Below are positions 17,384 to 25,481 of a stretch of 64,000 nucleotides of DNA, in pieces. The notes beneath the pieces were generated by a model. It was not told the DNA's origin and did not search any database. It worked only from the letters and a program-made list of their open reading frames with translations. The DNA lies in the NCBI RefSeq assembly GCF_001999965.1, contig NZ_CP019646.1, positions 1,550,001 to 1,614,000 on the forward strand, in the 5' to 3' direction. Each line of letters starts with the position of its first letter. The stretch's first letter is position 1. Position numbers and translations under genes: made by a program. The stretch comes from Limihaloglobus sulfuriphilus. GTDB taxonomy: Bacteria > Planctomycetota > Phycisphaerae > Sedimentisphaerales > Sedimentisphaeraceae.

Positions 17384-18211
17384 ATGACTGTTCGAAAAAA
17401 AGCATTTACGCTTATAGAGCTTTTAGTTGTAATATCAATAATAGCCCTCTTAATGGCAATACTCATGCCGTCTCTGGCAAGAGCACGCAAACAGGCCAAA
17501 TCAGTAGTATGCCTATCCAACCTGAAGCAATGGGGATTGATACTTAACCTCTACGCCCAGGACTACGACAACGGCATAAACCCCGGGCCCTCATCAGAAC
17601 AGAGAGATGAAGACGGTCGAGATATCCGCTGGATGCAGGTCATGCGGACTTATTACGAATCTCCCGATATCAGAGTCTGTCCGGAAGCCAGTATTCCAAC
17701 GAGCGAGAGAATCAAAGGAGGTTATCAAAGCCTTGAATATGCTTGGGGAGTGTTTACAGAAGCATCCGGGCCCCAGGTAGAGGAAGGCGATTACGGCAGT
17801 TATGCTCTAAACTGGTGGGCGTGCAACCCCTCGAGCGAAGCTGTACTGCCCGGGCCCGTTAAGCCATATTATGATAGGTACTGGAAAAAGCTGGCAAACA
17901 TGACGCCTGCCGACCAGATCCCCCTGGCAGCCGACAGCACATGGTACGGCGTATGGCCGCTTATGATGGACATGCCGCCAAAGGCGTATGTAAAGGCCGA
18001 ATATGGAACATCTTACATAAAGAATCACATGCGGAGGCTCTGTGTTGACCGCCACAACATGAAAGTTAACATGATATTTGCTGACATGCAGGCAAAACCA
18101 GTTGAAATGAAACACCTTTGGAACCAGAGATGGCACAAAGGCTACGATACAAAAATGATTACCGACGAATTTTTCCAGCAGACCGGAGCAAGCTGGATTT
18201 TGAAAAAATAA
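17384..18211 (+). CDS. Prepilin-type N-terminal cleavage/methylation domain protein
   Basis: A 275-residue protein beginning MTVRKKAFTLIELLVVISII, the type IV prepilin/pseudopilin signature: a short basic leader, then F-T-L-I-E-L with the Glu at +5, followed by the hydrophobic helix. The remainder is the globular region seen in the large planctomycete/Lentisphaerae families of exported prepilin-like proteins (RKQAKSVVCLSNLKQWG, and FADMQAK near the C terminus). Cleavage and N-methylation by a PilD-like peptidase are expected. It may be a minor pseudopilin or surface protein; its function is not established. GGAG precedes the ATG by 9 bp. It is driven by the promoter at 17274. Confidence 0.88.
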   Translation: MTVRKKAFTLIELLVVISIIALLMAILMPSLARARKQAKSVVCLSNLKQWGLILNLYAQDYDNGINPGPSSEQRDEDGRDIRWMQVMRTYYESPDIRVCPEASIPTSERIKGGYQSLEYAWGVFTEASGPQVEEGDYGSYALNWWACNPSSEAVLPGPVKPYYDRYWKKLANMTPADQIPLAADSTWYGVWPLMMDMPPKAYVKAEYGTSYIKNHMRRLCVDRHNMKVNMIFADMQAKPVEMKHLWNQRWHKGYDTKMITDEFFQQTGASWILKK

Positions 18212-18339
18212 TTATTTCCGGCAAGTTTTTAAGTTTATTACTACAGTTACAAAGAGTTGTTATTGTACCGCAGTCTTGATGATTGCGTTGCAATTTTAAT
18301 CAAAGACAAGAATGTTGTTTAGTTGTAAGGAGAAATCCA

Positions 18340-19122
18340 ATGAAAAAGAAGTTGTCAACCCTATTTTATGTACTGGCAGCAGTGGTATGTCTAAGCAGTT
18401 ACAATGCTTATTGTGCTGTGACTTGGACCGGCAATGGCGATGCAACAAGTTGGCATGACGGTAATAACTGGGACATAGATGGTGAGCACCGACCGCCGAC
18501 AGTTGCCGACGGTCAATTCAGTCTCAACGATCCCCTGCCGTACAGCGCGACCGGCATCAGTATCAGTGGGTCAACGCCGGCCGAAGCAAGTTTAAGAGAA
18601 GTGGGGGTCGATATAACAATCGACGGTGGTGTATTTACCAACTCCAATTGGTTTGTCCATGCTGCCTTAACGGGCTCAAATGCCACTTTTACGATTGAAA
18701 ACGGAGGCATTTTTGAAACAGGTAGTCAGCGAGTGTATATCTCGAACTGGGGAACGGGTGTGTTCAATCTTTATGACACCAGCGTGCTAAATAACACGAA
18801 CACCTTAGGAATTTTTCTTAGTGATAAAAGCGCGAGCAACAGCACAGTTAATCTTTACGGCGGAACCATAAACGCATTGCTCCTTAGAGAAGGAACAGGG
18901 AATTTTGCCATTAACATCGAGAACGGAAAGATTGTCTTGTCCGGCGACCACCGCACATGGTATGCTAACTATTCAAATAATTTCAACCCGATAGGCGGCA
19001 TGACTGAGATACTCGTACAATACGATACTGACCTCGATCAGACCGTTATAAGCGCAGTTCCCGAACCTGCAACAATGGCATTGCTTGGAATAGGTATGCT
19101 GCTAATTAGAAAAAAACATTGA
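18340..19122 (+). CDS. PEP-CTERM sorting domain protein
   Basis: A 260-residue protein. The signal peptide (about residues 1-25, MKKKLSTLFYVLAAVVCLSS) is followed by an Asn/Gly/Thr-rich beta-structured region starting VTWTGNGDATSWHDGNNWD. That W-x-G...NNW pattern is the same as in the LamG protein at 14515. The C-terminal sorting signal is VPEPATMALLGIGMLLIRKK: a PEP motif, a hydrophobic stretch and a basic end. AAGGAG lies 7 bp upstream of this ATG, which is why I did not use the longer frame from 18283. It is probably processed by an exosortase and displayed at the surface. A strong terminator follows. Confidence 0.86.
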   Translation: MKKKLSTLFYVLAAVVCLSSYNAYCAVTWTGNGDATSWHDGNNWDIDGEHRPPTVADGQFSLNDPLPYSATGISISGSTPAEASLREVGVDITIDGGVFTNSNWFVHAALTGSNATFTIENGGIFETGSQRVYISNWGTGVFNLYDTSVLNNTNTLGIFLSDKSASNSTVNLYGGTINALLLREGTGNFAINIENGKIVLSGDHRTWYANYSNNFNPIGGMTEILVQYDTDLDQTVISAVPEPATMALLGIGMLLIRKKH

Positions 19123-19146
19123 AAGTCATAAACCACCCTTAAATGG

Positions 19147-19181
19147 CGGGCAGAGGAGCAGTCTTCTGCCCGTTTTTTTTT
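19147..19181 (+). terminator. Rho-independent terminator after the PEP-CTERM gene
   Basis: Arms CGGGCAGA (19147-19154) and TCTGCCCG (19165-19172) form a perfect 8-bp stem followed by nine T. It lies 25 bp past the stop codon. Confidence 0.93.
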
Positions 19182-19312
19182 GAAGTCCGAAAATGCTGGA
19201 AAAACATGCTTTAATCGGTAAAATCATTAACCGACTTATTCATATCAAAAAAATTGGCTGAATTTTAAAACTATCTGAAGTTCGCGAAAGACATGTTTCA
19301 AAGCAACGGACA

Positions 19313-21064
19313 ATGAATACGGTACTGATACAGACTGGAGACTACTCTGAAACCCGCTGGTACAGCTTTGAGGGGCTCAGGGAAATCATCCTCGCTCAAG
19401 AGCTTGAAAAGGTGACTGAGAGTATTTTAAAAGTTGAGAAGTTCGTTTCACAAGGTTATTACGCGGCTGGTTTTATCTCTTATGAAGCCGCGGCGGGATT
19501 TGATAAAGCACTAAAGGTAAAAACTGGCTCTAACAGGCTTCCCCTGGTGTGGTTTGGAATTTTTAAAAAAATCCATCTGCTCGACAAGCTGCCCGCCACA
19601 CACAGAAACTTTACTGCCGGCAAATGGAAACCTCAAATATCCAAAGCTGATTACCTGAGAAATGTTCAAAAAATCAAAGAATACCTCGGCAAGGGTGATA
19701 CTTACCAAATAAATTACACATTCCCGCTGCGGACAGACTTCAAGGGATCCCCGCTCGCACTTTTCAATTATCTCTGCGGGATATACCCTTCAGGCTACAG
19801 TTCACTGATAGAAACAGATGATTTCGCGATATGCTCTGTTTCACCTGAGCTTTTCTTTGAGCTTGACGGCGAGAATCTTAAATCAAAACCGATGAAAGGC
19901 ACCGCCCCTCGCGGCGTGACCAATGCTCAGGACAAGCAAAACTCTCAAAATCTGCGAACATGCCTTAAAAACAGAGCTGAAAACTGCATGATAGTGGATA
20001 TGATACGCAACGATATGGGACGTATCGCCAAGCCGGGAAGCGTAAACGTGCCGGCGATGTTTGAAATTGAGAAATACCCCACTGTTCTCCAGATGACATC
20101 AACAATAAACTGCCGAACAGCCGCACCGTTCAGTGATATTGTAACAGCTCTTTTCCCCTGTGCTTCTATAACCGGAGCTCCAAAGGTTAGGTCGATGAAG
20201 ATAATAGACGAGCTTGAAGGCTCGCCAAGAGGTGTTTATACCGGCAGCATCGGATACCTGCTTCCGGGAAGAGAAGCAAGGTTTAACGTAGCGATAAGAA
20301 CGGTAACAATAGATAAAACAATTTCTTACGCAGAATACGGAACCGGCGGCGGCATTGTCTGGGATTCAACCGGTCAAATGGAATACGAAGAAGCCGCGTC
20401 TAAGACCCGCGTTCTCAATACAAACTTCCCTGAATTTGAGCTGCTGGAATCTATTCTCTGGGAAAGCGGCGACGGCTGGCTGCTGCTCGACCGGCATATA
20501 AGCAGGCTCAAAGACTCGGCTGAATACTTTGACTTCTCCTTAAACACAAGCGAGATAAGGGCTTCGCTTGAATCTCATGTATCCGCCCTCTCTGTCGGCA
20601 GCTATAAAATCAGACTTCTGGTGTCTAAGAATGGTAAATTCCATATTCAAAGTGAAGCAATAGCTCCATCAAATATCAAAACACCGCTGCGGTTGGCAAT
20701 AGCCAAAGAGCCGGTTGACATTTCAAACCCGTTTCTCTACCACAAGACTACCTGCCGCGGCGTTTATCATAAATTCAGAAATTCTGTTCCAGACTGTGAT
20801 GATGTGATCCTGTGGAACGCGGCAGGAGAGATAACAGAAACAACTATAGCAAATATAGTTATAGAACAGAACGGCCGATTGTTTACTCCGCCGGTAGAAT
20901 GCGGGCTCTTAGGGGGCAGCTTCCGTGCTGAGCTTCTGGAAACAGGAAAAATACAGGAAGCTGTGATAAAAACAAAAGACCTTGAACGCGCAGACACAAT
21001 ATACACAATAAACTCCGTAAGAAAATGGACAAAGGCTGCGTTGTCAGTCAATGATAAATCATAA
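19313..21064 (+). CDS. pabB: Bifunctional aminodeoxychorismate synthase component I / aminodeoxychorismate lyase (PabB-PabC fusion)
   Basis: A 583-residue protein. Residues 1 to about 365 are a PabB chorismate-binding domain (DTYQINYTFPLR, KPMKGTAPRG with the catalytic Lys, MIVDMIRNDMGRIAKPGSV, CASITGAPKVRSM). Residues from about 375 are a class IV PLP aminotransferase domain of PabC type (LLLDRHISRLKDSAEYFDF, the PLP Lys in YHKTTCRG, EITETTIANIVIE, ECGLLGGSFR). Together they convert chorismate via aminodeoxychorismate to 4-aminobenzoate for folate. A glutamine amidotransferase subunit (PabA) is not in the window. A single polypeptide of this kind is a known arrangement. No strong Shine-Dalgarno is visible. 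Confidence 0.9.
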   Translation: MNTVLIQTGDYSETRWYSFEGLREIILAQELEKVTESILKVEKFVSQGYYAAGFISYEAAAGFDKALKVKTGSNRLPLVWFGIFKKIHLLDKLPATHRNFTAGKWKPQISKADYLRNVQKIKEYLGKGDTYQINYTFPLRTDFKGSPLALFNYLCGIYPSGYSSLIETDDFAICSVSPELFFELDGENLKSKPMKGTAPRGVTNAQDKQNSQNLRTCLKNRAENCMIVDMIRNDMGRIAKPGSVNVPAMFEIEKYPTVLQMTSTINCRTAAPFSDIVTALFPCASITGAPKVRSMKIIDELEGSPRGVYTGSIGYLLPGREARFNVAIRTVTIDKTISYAEYGTGGGIVWDSTGQMEYEEAASKTRVLNTNFPEFELLESILWESGDGWLLLDRHISRLKDSAEYFDFSLNTSEIRASLESHVSALSVGSYKIRLLVSKNGKFHIQSEAIAPSNIKTPLRLAIAKEPVDISNPFLYHKTTCRGVYHKFRNSVPDCDDVILWNAAGEITETTIANIVIEQNGRLFTPPVECGLLGGSFRAELLETGKIQEAVIKTKDLERADTIYTINSVRKWTKAALSVNDKS

Positions 21065-21264
21065 CTTCGCAGGCAAAACACCCGCAAAAACACATCGTAA
21101 AAGTAAAACACTTGTGCTTCAATAAAAGGGAAATCGCAGAAAATTGTTTCATTTGCTTTTCTCCGGTCTGAAAAAAACGGAAAAAACTGGAAAAACAGAT
21201 ATTTGTTATTAAAATCATCACCCTGAATGTTAAAAGTTATTATATATCTACATTAACGAAGATC

Positions 21265-21738
21265 ATGAAATATTCACTTATAGACAAAATAATCGGCCTC
21301 GAAGAAGGCAAAAATATAATCGCCGTGAAAAACGTATCACTGGCAGAAGAGTACTTAGGCGATCACTTTCCGCTGTTTCCGGTACTGCCCGGGGTGTTTC
21401 TGCTGCAGGGCATGGTCGAGACGGCAAGCTGGCTTGTACGCAGCAGCCAGGACTTCTCAAACAGCATGGTACTGCTGGAGAGGGCACGAAACGTTAACTA
21501 TAAGAGTTTCGCGGCACCGGGAATGTGCGTAGAGTACACGGCAGATGCCAAAAATATAGACGAGAAAAGCAGCTCATTCACCGTATCAGGCCGCAGCGGC
21601 GGCGAAGAGATAGTAAAGGCGAAAATCGACCTGCGGCACTTTAATCTCGGCGACGAAAATCCGGCATATTGCGACACTGACACCGAAATGATCGCCAAAC
21701 TCAGACTCAAACTCAGGCTGCTGACACAAAATTCGTAA
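21265..21738 (+). CDS. FabZ-like hotdog protein with altered catalytic Glu position
   Basis: A 157-residue hotdog-fold protein of the 3-hydroxyacyl-ACP dehydratase (FabZ/FabA) type, with GDHFPLFPVLPGVFLLQGMV. The catalytic His of the HFP motif is present. At the position of the catalytic Glu (LIVEAMAQ in FabZ) this protein has Gln (LLQGMVE). It may therefore be inactive, a structural partner of the second dehydratase at 22368, or use another residue. It is the first gene of the ACP/ketosynthase cluster. Function inferred from family and neighbours. Confidence 0.78.
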   Translation: MKYSLIDKIIGLEEGKNIIAVKNVSLAEEYLGDHFPLFPVLPGVFLLQGMVETASWLVRSSQDFSNSMVLLERARNVNYKSFAAPGMCVEYTADAKNIDEKSSSFTVSGRSGGEEIVKAKIDLRHFNLGDENPAYCDTDTEMIAKLRLKLRLLTQNS

Positions 21739-21881
21739 TTTATGGCGGATTATTTCTATATCCGGCTCTGATTTTGCTGGATTTTTCCGCGTATTTGAAT
21801 ATATTCACTCTTTGTGTTTAAAGACTTTACAGGATAAAAATAATATTAACTTAAGAAAACTATGCGGAGGTTTTATAACCA

Positions 21882-22274
21882 ATGGCAAAAACACGTGACG
21901 AAATCTTTGAAGAAGTAAAGGAACAGCTCGTTGACGCTCTCGGTCTTGACGACGACGAAGTAACTCAAGACGCGACACTTATGGGCGACCTTGGTGCAGA
22001 GAGTATCGACTTTCTTGATATAGTATTCCGCCTTGAGAAGGCTTTTGACATCAAGATCCCCCGTGAGGAGCTTTTCCCCGCAGAATCTGTAATGAGCAAC
22101 CCCGAATTTGTTGAAGACGGCAAGCTCACAGACAAGGGTCTGGCAGAGCTGAAGGCAAAAATGCCCCATACCGACCTGAGCGGATTTGAGAGCGATCCTG
22201 ACATCAACAAGATCCCGGATCTCTTTACCGTTGAGAGTATTGTAAACTTCATTGAAAACAAACTTAACGGCTAA
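21882..22274 (+). CDS. Acyl carrier protein, unusually long (130 aa)
   Basis: The 4'-phosphopantetheine attachment motif is DLGAESIDFLDIVF, with Ser at residue 41. The N-terminal helix and loop match ordinary ACPs. The protein is 130 residues against the usual 75-80, because about 45 extra residues (roughly 66-110, SVMSNPEFVEDGKLTDKGLA...) separate helix II/III from the final helix (FTVESIVNFIENKLNG). A GGAGG lies 11-12 bp upstream of the ATG. It carries acyl intermediates for the adjacent dehydratases and ketosynthases. The insertion could mediate partner choice (inference). A terminator-like hairpin follows. Confidence 0.88.
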   Translation: MAKTRDEIFEEVKEQLVDALGLDDDEVTQDATLMGDLGAESIDFLDIVFRLEKAFDIKIPREELFPAESVMSNPEFVEDGKLTDKGLAELKAKMPHTDLSGFESDPDINKIPDLFTVESIVNFIENKLNG

Positions 22275-22302
22275 GCCTTAAGCTGTAATAATTGAACTAT
22301 TT

Positions 22303-22350
22303 ATCAGAAACTCTCTCGTTTATCTGGAGTGGAGTTTCTGATTGTTTTTA
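22303..22350 (+). terminator. Terminator-like hairpin between ACP and the second dehydratase
   Basis: An 11-bp perfect stem (ATCAGAAACTC 22303-22313 with GAGTTTCTGAT 22332-22342) is followed by TGTTTTTATT. Placed 28 bp after the ACP stop and ending shortly before the next gene, it probably gives partial termination, so ACP is made in excess over the downstream enzymes (inference). Confidence 0.75.
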
Positions 22351-22367
22351 TTGCGAAATTATAATAT

Positions 22368-22856
22368 ATGCGTTGGATATGGATAGATAAGTTCGTTGAT
22401 TTTCAGAGCGGCAAGTCGGCCTCTGCGATCAAGAATGTTTCACTGGCCGAAGAACACCTCCACGATCATTTCCCCGGTTTTCCGGTAATGCCCGAATGCC
22501 TGATGGTAGAAGCAATGGCTCAAACCGCCGGTATTCTGGTTGGCGAAGCCGGAAAATTCAAGGAAAAAGTGATCCTGGCAAAGGTCAACAAGGCCCAGTT
22601 TTTTAAATATGTTCGCCCTGGGGATCAGATCAGGCTCGATGCGGAGATATTATCAATCGCCCCCGAAGCGGCAAGCACGAGCGGCCGGATTAGCTGTGAA
22701 GGAGAAACCGTTGCCGAGATAAACCTGATGTTCAGCCATCTGGACAACAACATCTCCGGCAGGAAATTCCCTGAGGAAAACTTCGTTTTTACCGAAATGT
22801 TCGAGTGGCTGCTAAGAGATTACGCGGCGAGCCAAAACATAGCGGAGCAATCGTAA
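22368..22856 (+). CDS. 3-hydroxyacyl-ACP dehydratase (FabZ-like)
   Basis: A 162-residue hotdog protein with an HDHFPGFPVMPECLMVEAMA motif that keeps both the catalytic His and the catalytic Glu (the usual MPG is MPE here). It would dehydrate 3-hydroxyacyl-ACP to the enoyl-ACP. It shares NVSLAEE with the dehydratase-like protein at 21265, so the two are diverged paralogues that may form a mixed dimer (inference). Its TAA is directly followed by the ATG of the next gene. No good Shine-Dalgarno is visible. Confidence 0.85.
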   Translation: MRWIWIDKFVDFQSGKSASAIKNVSLAEEHLHDHFPGFPVMPECLMVEAMAQTAGILVGEAGKFKEKVILAKVNKAQFFKYVRPGDQIRLDAEILSIAPEAASTSGRISCEGETVAEINLMFSHLDNNISGRKFPEENFVFTEMFEWLLRDYAASQNIAEQS

Positions 22857-24170
22857 ATGAAAACCCGAAATGTACTTATAACAGGACTTGGAGCAATCAG
22901 CCCTCTTGGCCTATCGGCAGAAGAGCTTTGGAAAGGGATATGCGAGGGCGTTTGCGGACTCAAGGAGATAACCGCTTTTGACGCATCGGGTTTTGAATGC
23001 CGAATTGCCGGCGAAGCCCCTGAATTCAAGGTGAACAAATTCGTCCCGAAATATCACCGTAAAGCTACTAAACTTATGAGCCGCGATATCCAACTCGCCG
23101 TTGTTGCCGCGGACGATGCAGTAAGATCAAGCGGCCTGATAACAAAGGCAATAGACCCTGACAACGTGAGCATTGATCCGGAAAGATTCGCAATAAACAT
23201 CGGCTCAGGTATGATAAGCTGCGATCTGCCCGAGCTTGCTCCGGCCGTCGCGGCAAGCCTGGTTGACGGTAAATTCAACATTAAAGCCTGGGGCGAAGAA
23301 GGTATATCAAAGATAACCCCCCTCTGGCTGCTGAAGTACCTGCCGAATATGCTTGCCTGCCATGTCGGGATAATCCATGACATAAGAGGCCCCGGCAATA
23401 ATATAACCCTCGCGGAGGTTTCAGGTCTGGTTTCTGTTATAGAAGCCGCGCAGACTATTGACCGCGGCGATTCGGATGCCGCTCTTGCCGGCGCCGCCGA
23501 AGCAAAAATCAATCCCGTTGTATTGATGCGCCAGCAGCTGCTAAAACGCTCATTTACCGGCAGTTGTGACCCTCCGGAAACAGCTTGCAGACCTTTTGAC
23601 AAAAATGCCCGCGGCAGTGTATTCAGCGAAGGCGGCGGCATTGCGGTATTAGAAGATTCAGACACTGCCGCATCAAGAAACGCGAAAGTTTACGCCCAGA
23701 TTGCCGGCTGCGGCCAGAGCATGAGCCTGAACAAAAAATTCGAATGTCTCGAACCCGGCGGCAAAGGCCTTGAAATCGCCGTTACCGCCGCTCTTAAAGA
23801 CGCCGGCATAACCGCGGCGGAGATTGACCTTGTATTGCCGCACGGCACGGGTGTTGCCGGTGATGATGCCGCCGAGGCGGCCGCCCTTTCAAGGGTATTT
23901 GGCACAGAAGCCCAAAGAGTGTATTTCCTTCCAACCAAAAGCATGATTGGTCATTGCGGAGCCGCATCGGGAATAATTGATATTATACTTGCTTGCAAAG
24001 CCATGGAAAACAGCTATATACCCGCAGCGAAGAACTGCGAAGAAAACATATCAGGCCTGAAAATCAGTGACAAGCCGATAGAGAAAAAAATAAATTACGC
24101 CCTTTGCTGCGGCTACACATTCGGCGGTCAGACAGCCGCTGTTGTCCTGAAAAATCCGGAGGTGAAATAA
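22857..24170 (+). CDS. Beta-ketoacyl synthase homologue lacking the active-site Cys (chain-length-factor-like)
   Basis: A 437-residue thiolase-fold ketosynthase. Aligned by eye to FabF, the nucleophile region IATACTSG reads ITLAEVSG here, so the catalytic Cys is Glu. Both His motifs remain (LPHGTGVAGDDAAEA and TKSMIGHCGAASG). Type II polyketide chain-length factors (KS-beta) have the same design with Gln in place of Cys and pair with an intact KS-alpha. The next gene overlaps by one base (TAATG) and is an intact ketosynthase, so a heterodimer is the simplest reading. A decarboxylase or priming role is the alternative. Confidence 0.85.
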   Translation: MKTRNVLITGLGAISPLGLSAEELWKGICEGVCGLKEITAFDASGFECRIAGEAPEFKVNKFVPKYHRKATKLMSRDIQLAVVAADDAVRSSGLITKAIDPDNVSIDPERFAINIGSGMISCDLPELAPAVAASLVDGKFNIKAWGEEGISKITPLWLLKYLPNMLACHVGIIHDIRGPGNNITLAEVSGLVSVIEAAQTIDRGDSDAALAGAAEAKINPVVLMRQQLLKRSFTGSCDPPETACRPFDKNARGSVFSEGGGIAVLEDSDTAASRNAKVYAQIAGCGQSMSLNKKFECLEPGGKGLEIAVTAALKDAGITAAEIDLVLPHGTGVAGDDAAEAAALSRVFGTEAQRVYFLPTKSMIGHCGAASGIIDIILACKAMENSYIPAAKNCEENISGLKISDKPIEKKINYALCCGYTFGGQTAAVVLKNPEVK

Positions 24171-25477
24171 TGTCACACCGTATTGTAATAACAGGAATGG
24201 GAATGGTTACCCCCGTTGGCCACGACGTTGAAAGCGTGTGGAAGGCATTGCTCAGCGGACAAAGCGGCTCTGCCCTGACAACAGCCTTTGACGCTTCGAC
24301 CTTTCCCACTAAATTCAGTGCAGAAGTAAAAAACTACAACCTGCGCGATCACATCTCCAGCTGCCAGGACCACTGCGAAGCCCTTAAGGGTACGTCTTTT
24401 GTACTTGGAGCAGCCGCACAGGCATGTCGCCAGGCGGGCATCGACACCGAGACGGATTCGCCTTGTGATAATATCGACAGGGCCAGACTCGGTGTCTATC
24501 TTGGCGCCGGCGAGGGCTCGGTTGACAATGACACTTTTTTCGAGTCAATTGAAAAGTCCTGGGATAACGAAAATGGACAGATGGACTGGCCGAAATGGAC
24601 GGCTTACTCAAACGAGAACATGAGAGCGTACAGAGAACTTGAGCAGGAACCGAGTATGCCCTCTGCCCACCTGGCCATATTCGCCGGTGCACGAGGAGTT
24701 GTCCGCAGCTGCCTGACAGCATGTGCCGCCAGTACCCAGGCCATCGGAGAAGCGGCAATGCTTATCCGCCGGGGTGATGCGGATATTATGCTCGCAGGCG
24801 GATGCCACTCCATGATACACCCGCTCGGAGTAACAGGATTTAATCTGCTAACCGCACTCTCGAGACGCAACGACAGCCCGGAGACGGCTTCAAGACCGTT
24901 CACCGCAACCAGAGACGGGTTTGTCCTCGGCGAAGGCGGGGCTGTGCTTGTTCTTGAATCGCTGGAATCGGCAAAAAGAAGGAACGCCGCGATTCTTGCA
25001 GAGATAACCGGCTTCGGAAGCAGCTGCGATGCGTTCCGTGTAACAGATATGCACGAAGACGCCCGGGGCGGAACCGCCGCTATTATTGCTGCGCTTAAGG
25101 ACGCGGGAATAACAAATCAGGATGTTGACTATATAAACGCTCACGGCACAAGCACAAAAGAAAATGACTCTATTGAAACCAAAGCCATCAAAAACGCCTT
25201 TGGCGAAAATGCTTACAAAACACCTGTCAGCAGTGTAAAAAGCACTCTCGGCCACCTGATCGGAGCCGCCGGCGCATCAGAGCTTATTACGTGCATAAAG
25301 GCGATTGAAACCGGTATAATCCCGCCGACGGCAAATTACAATGACCCTGATCCTGAACTTGACCTTGACTACGTTCCAAATGAACCGAGGAAACAGGCGG
25401 TCGTAGTCGCTGTCAACGAGTCATTCGGATTCGGCGGCCAGAACGACGTTGTTATAGTGCAGAAATACCAGGAGTAA
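24170..25477 (+). CDS. 3-oxoacyl-ACP synthase (FabF/KS-alpha-like, intact active site)
   Basis: A 435-residue ketosynthase with the complete triad: Cys in CLTACAASTQAIGEAA, His in NAHGTSTKENDSIETKA, and Lys/His in VKSTLGHLIGAAGASE. The start at 24170 is preceded by GGAGGTG and overlaps the stop of the Cys-less homologue. It extends acyl-ACP by decarboxylative condensation with malonyl-ACP. Together with the dehydratases and long ACP this makes a compact type II module. No ketoreductase or enoyl reductase is encoded here, so those would come from elsewhere. Confidence 0.9.
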   Translation: MSHRIVITGMGMVTPVGHDVESVWKALLSGQSGSALTTAFDASTFPTKFSAEVKNYNLRDHISSCQDHCEALKGTSFVLGAAAQACRQAGIDTETDSPCDNIDRARLGVYLGAGEGSVDNDTFFESIEKSWDNENGQMDWPKWTAYSNENMRAYRELEQEPSMPSAHLAIFAGARGVVRSCLTACAASTQAIGEAAMLIRRGDADIMLAGGCHSMIHPLGVTGFNLLTALSRRNDSPETASRPFTATRDGFVLGEGGAVLVLESLESAKRRNAAILAEITGFGSSCDAFRVTDMHEDARGGTAAIIAALKDAGITNQDVDYINAHGTSTKENDSIETKAIKNAFGENAYKTPVSSVKSTLGHLIGAAGASELITCIKAIETGIIPPTANYNDPDPELDLDYVPNEPRKQAVVVAVNESFGFGGQNDVVIVQKYQE

Positions 25478-25481
25478 CACC

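Noticed and set aside
18283-18339. Longer start for the PEP-CTERM protein
   Set aside because: It would put a charged, Cys-containing segment ahead of a normal signal peptide, and the AAGGAG site serves the ATG at 18340.
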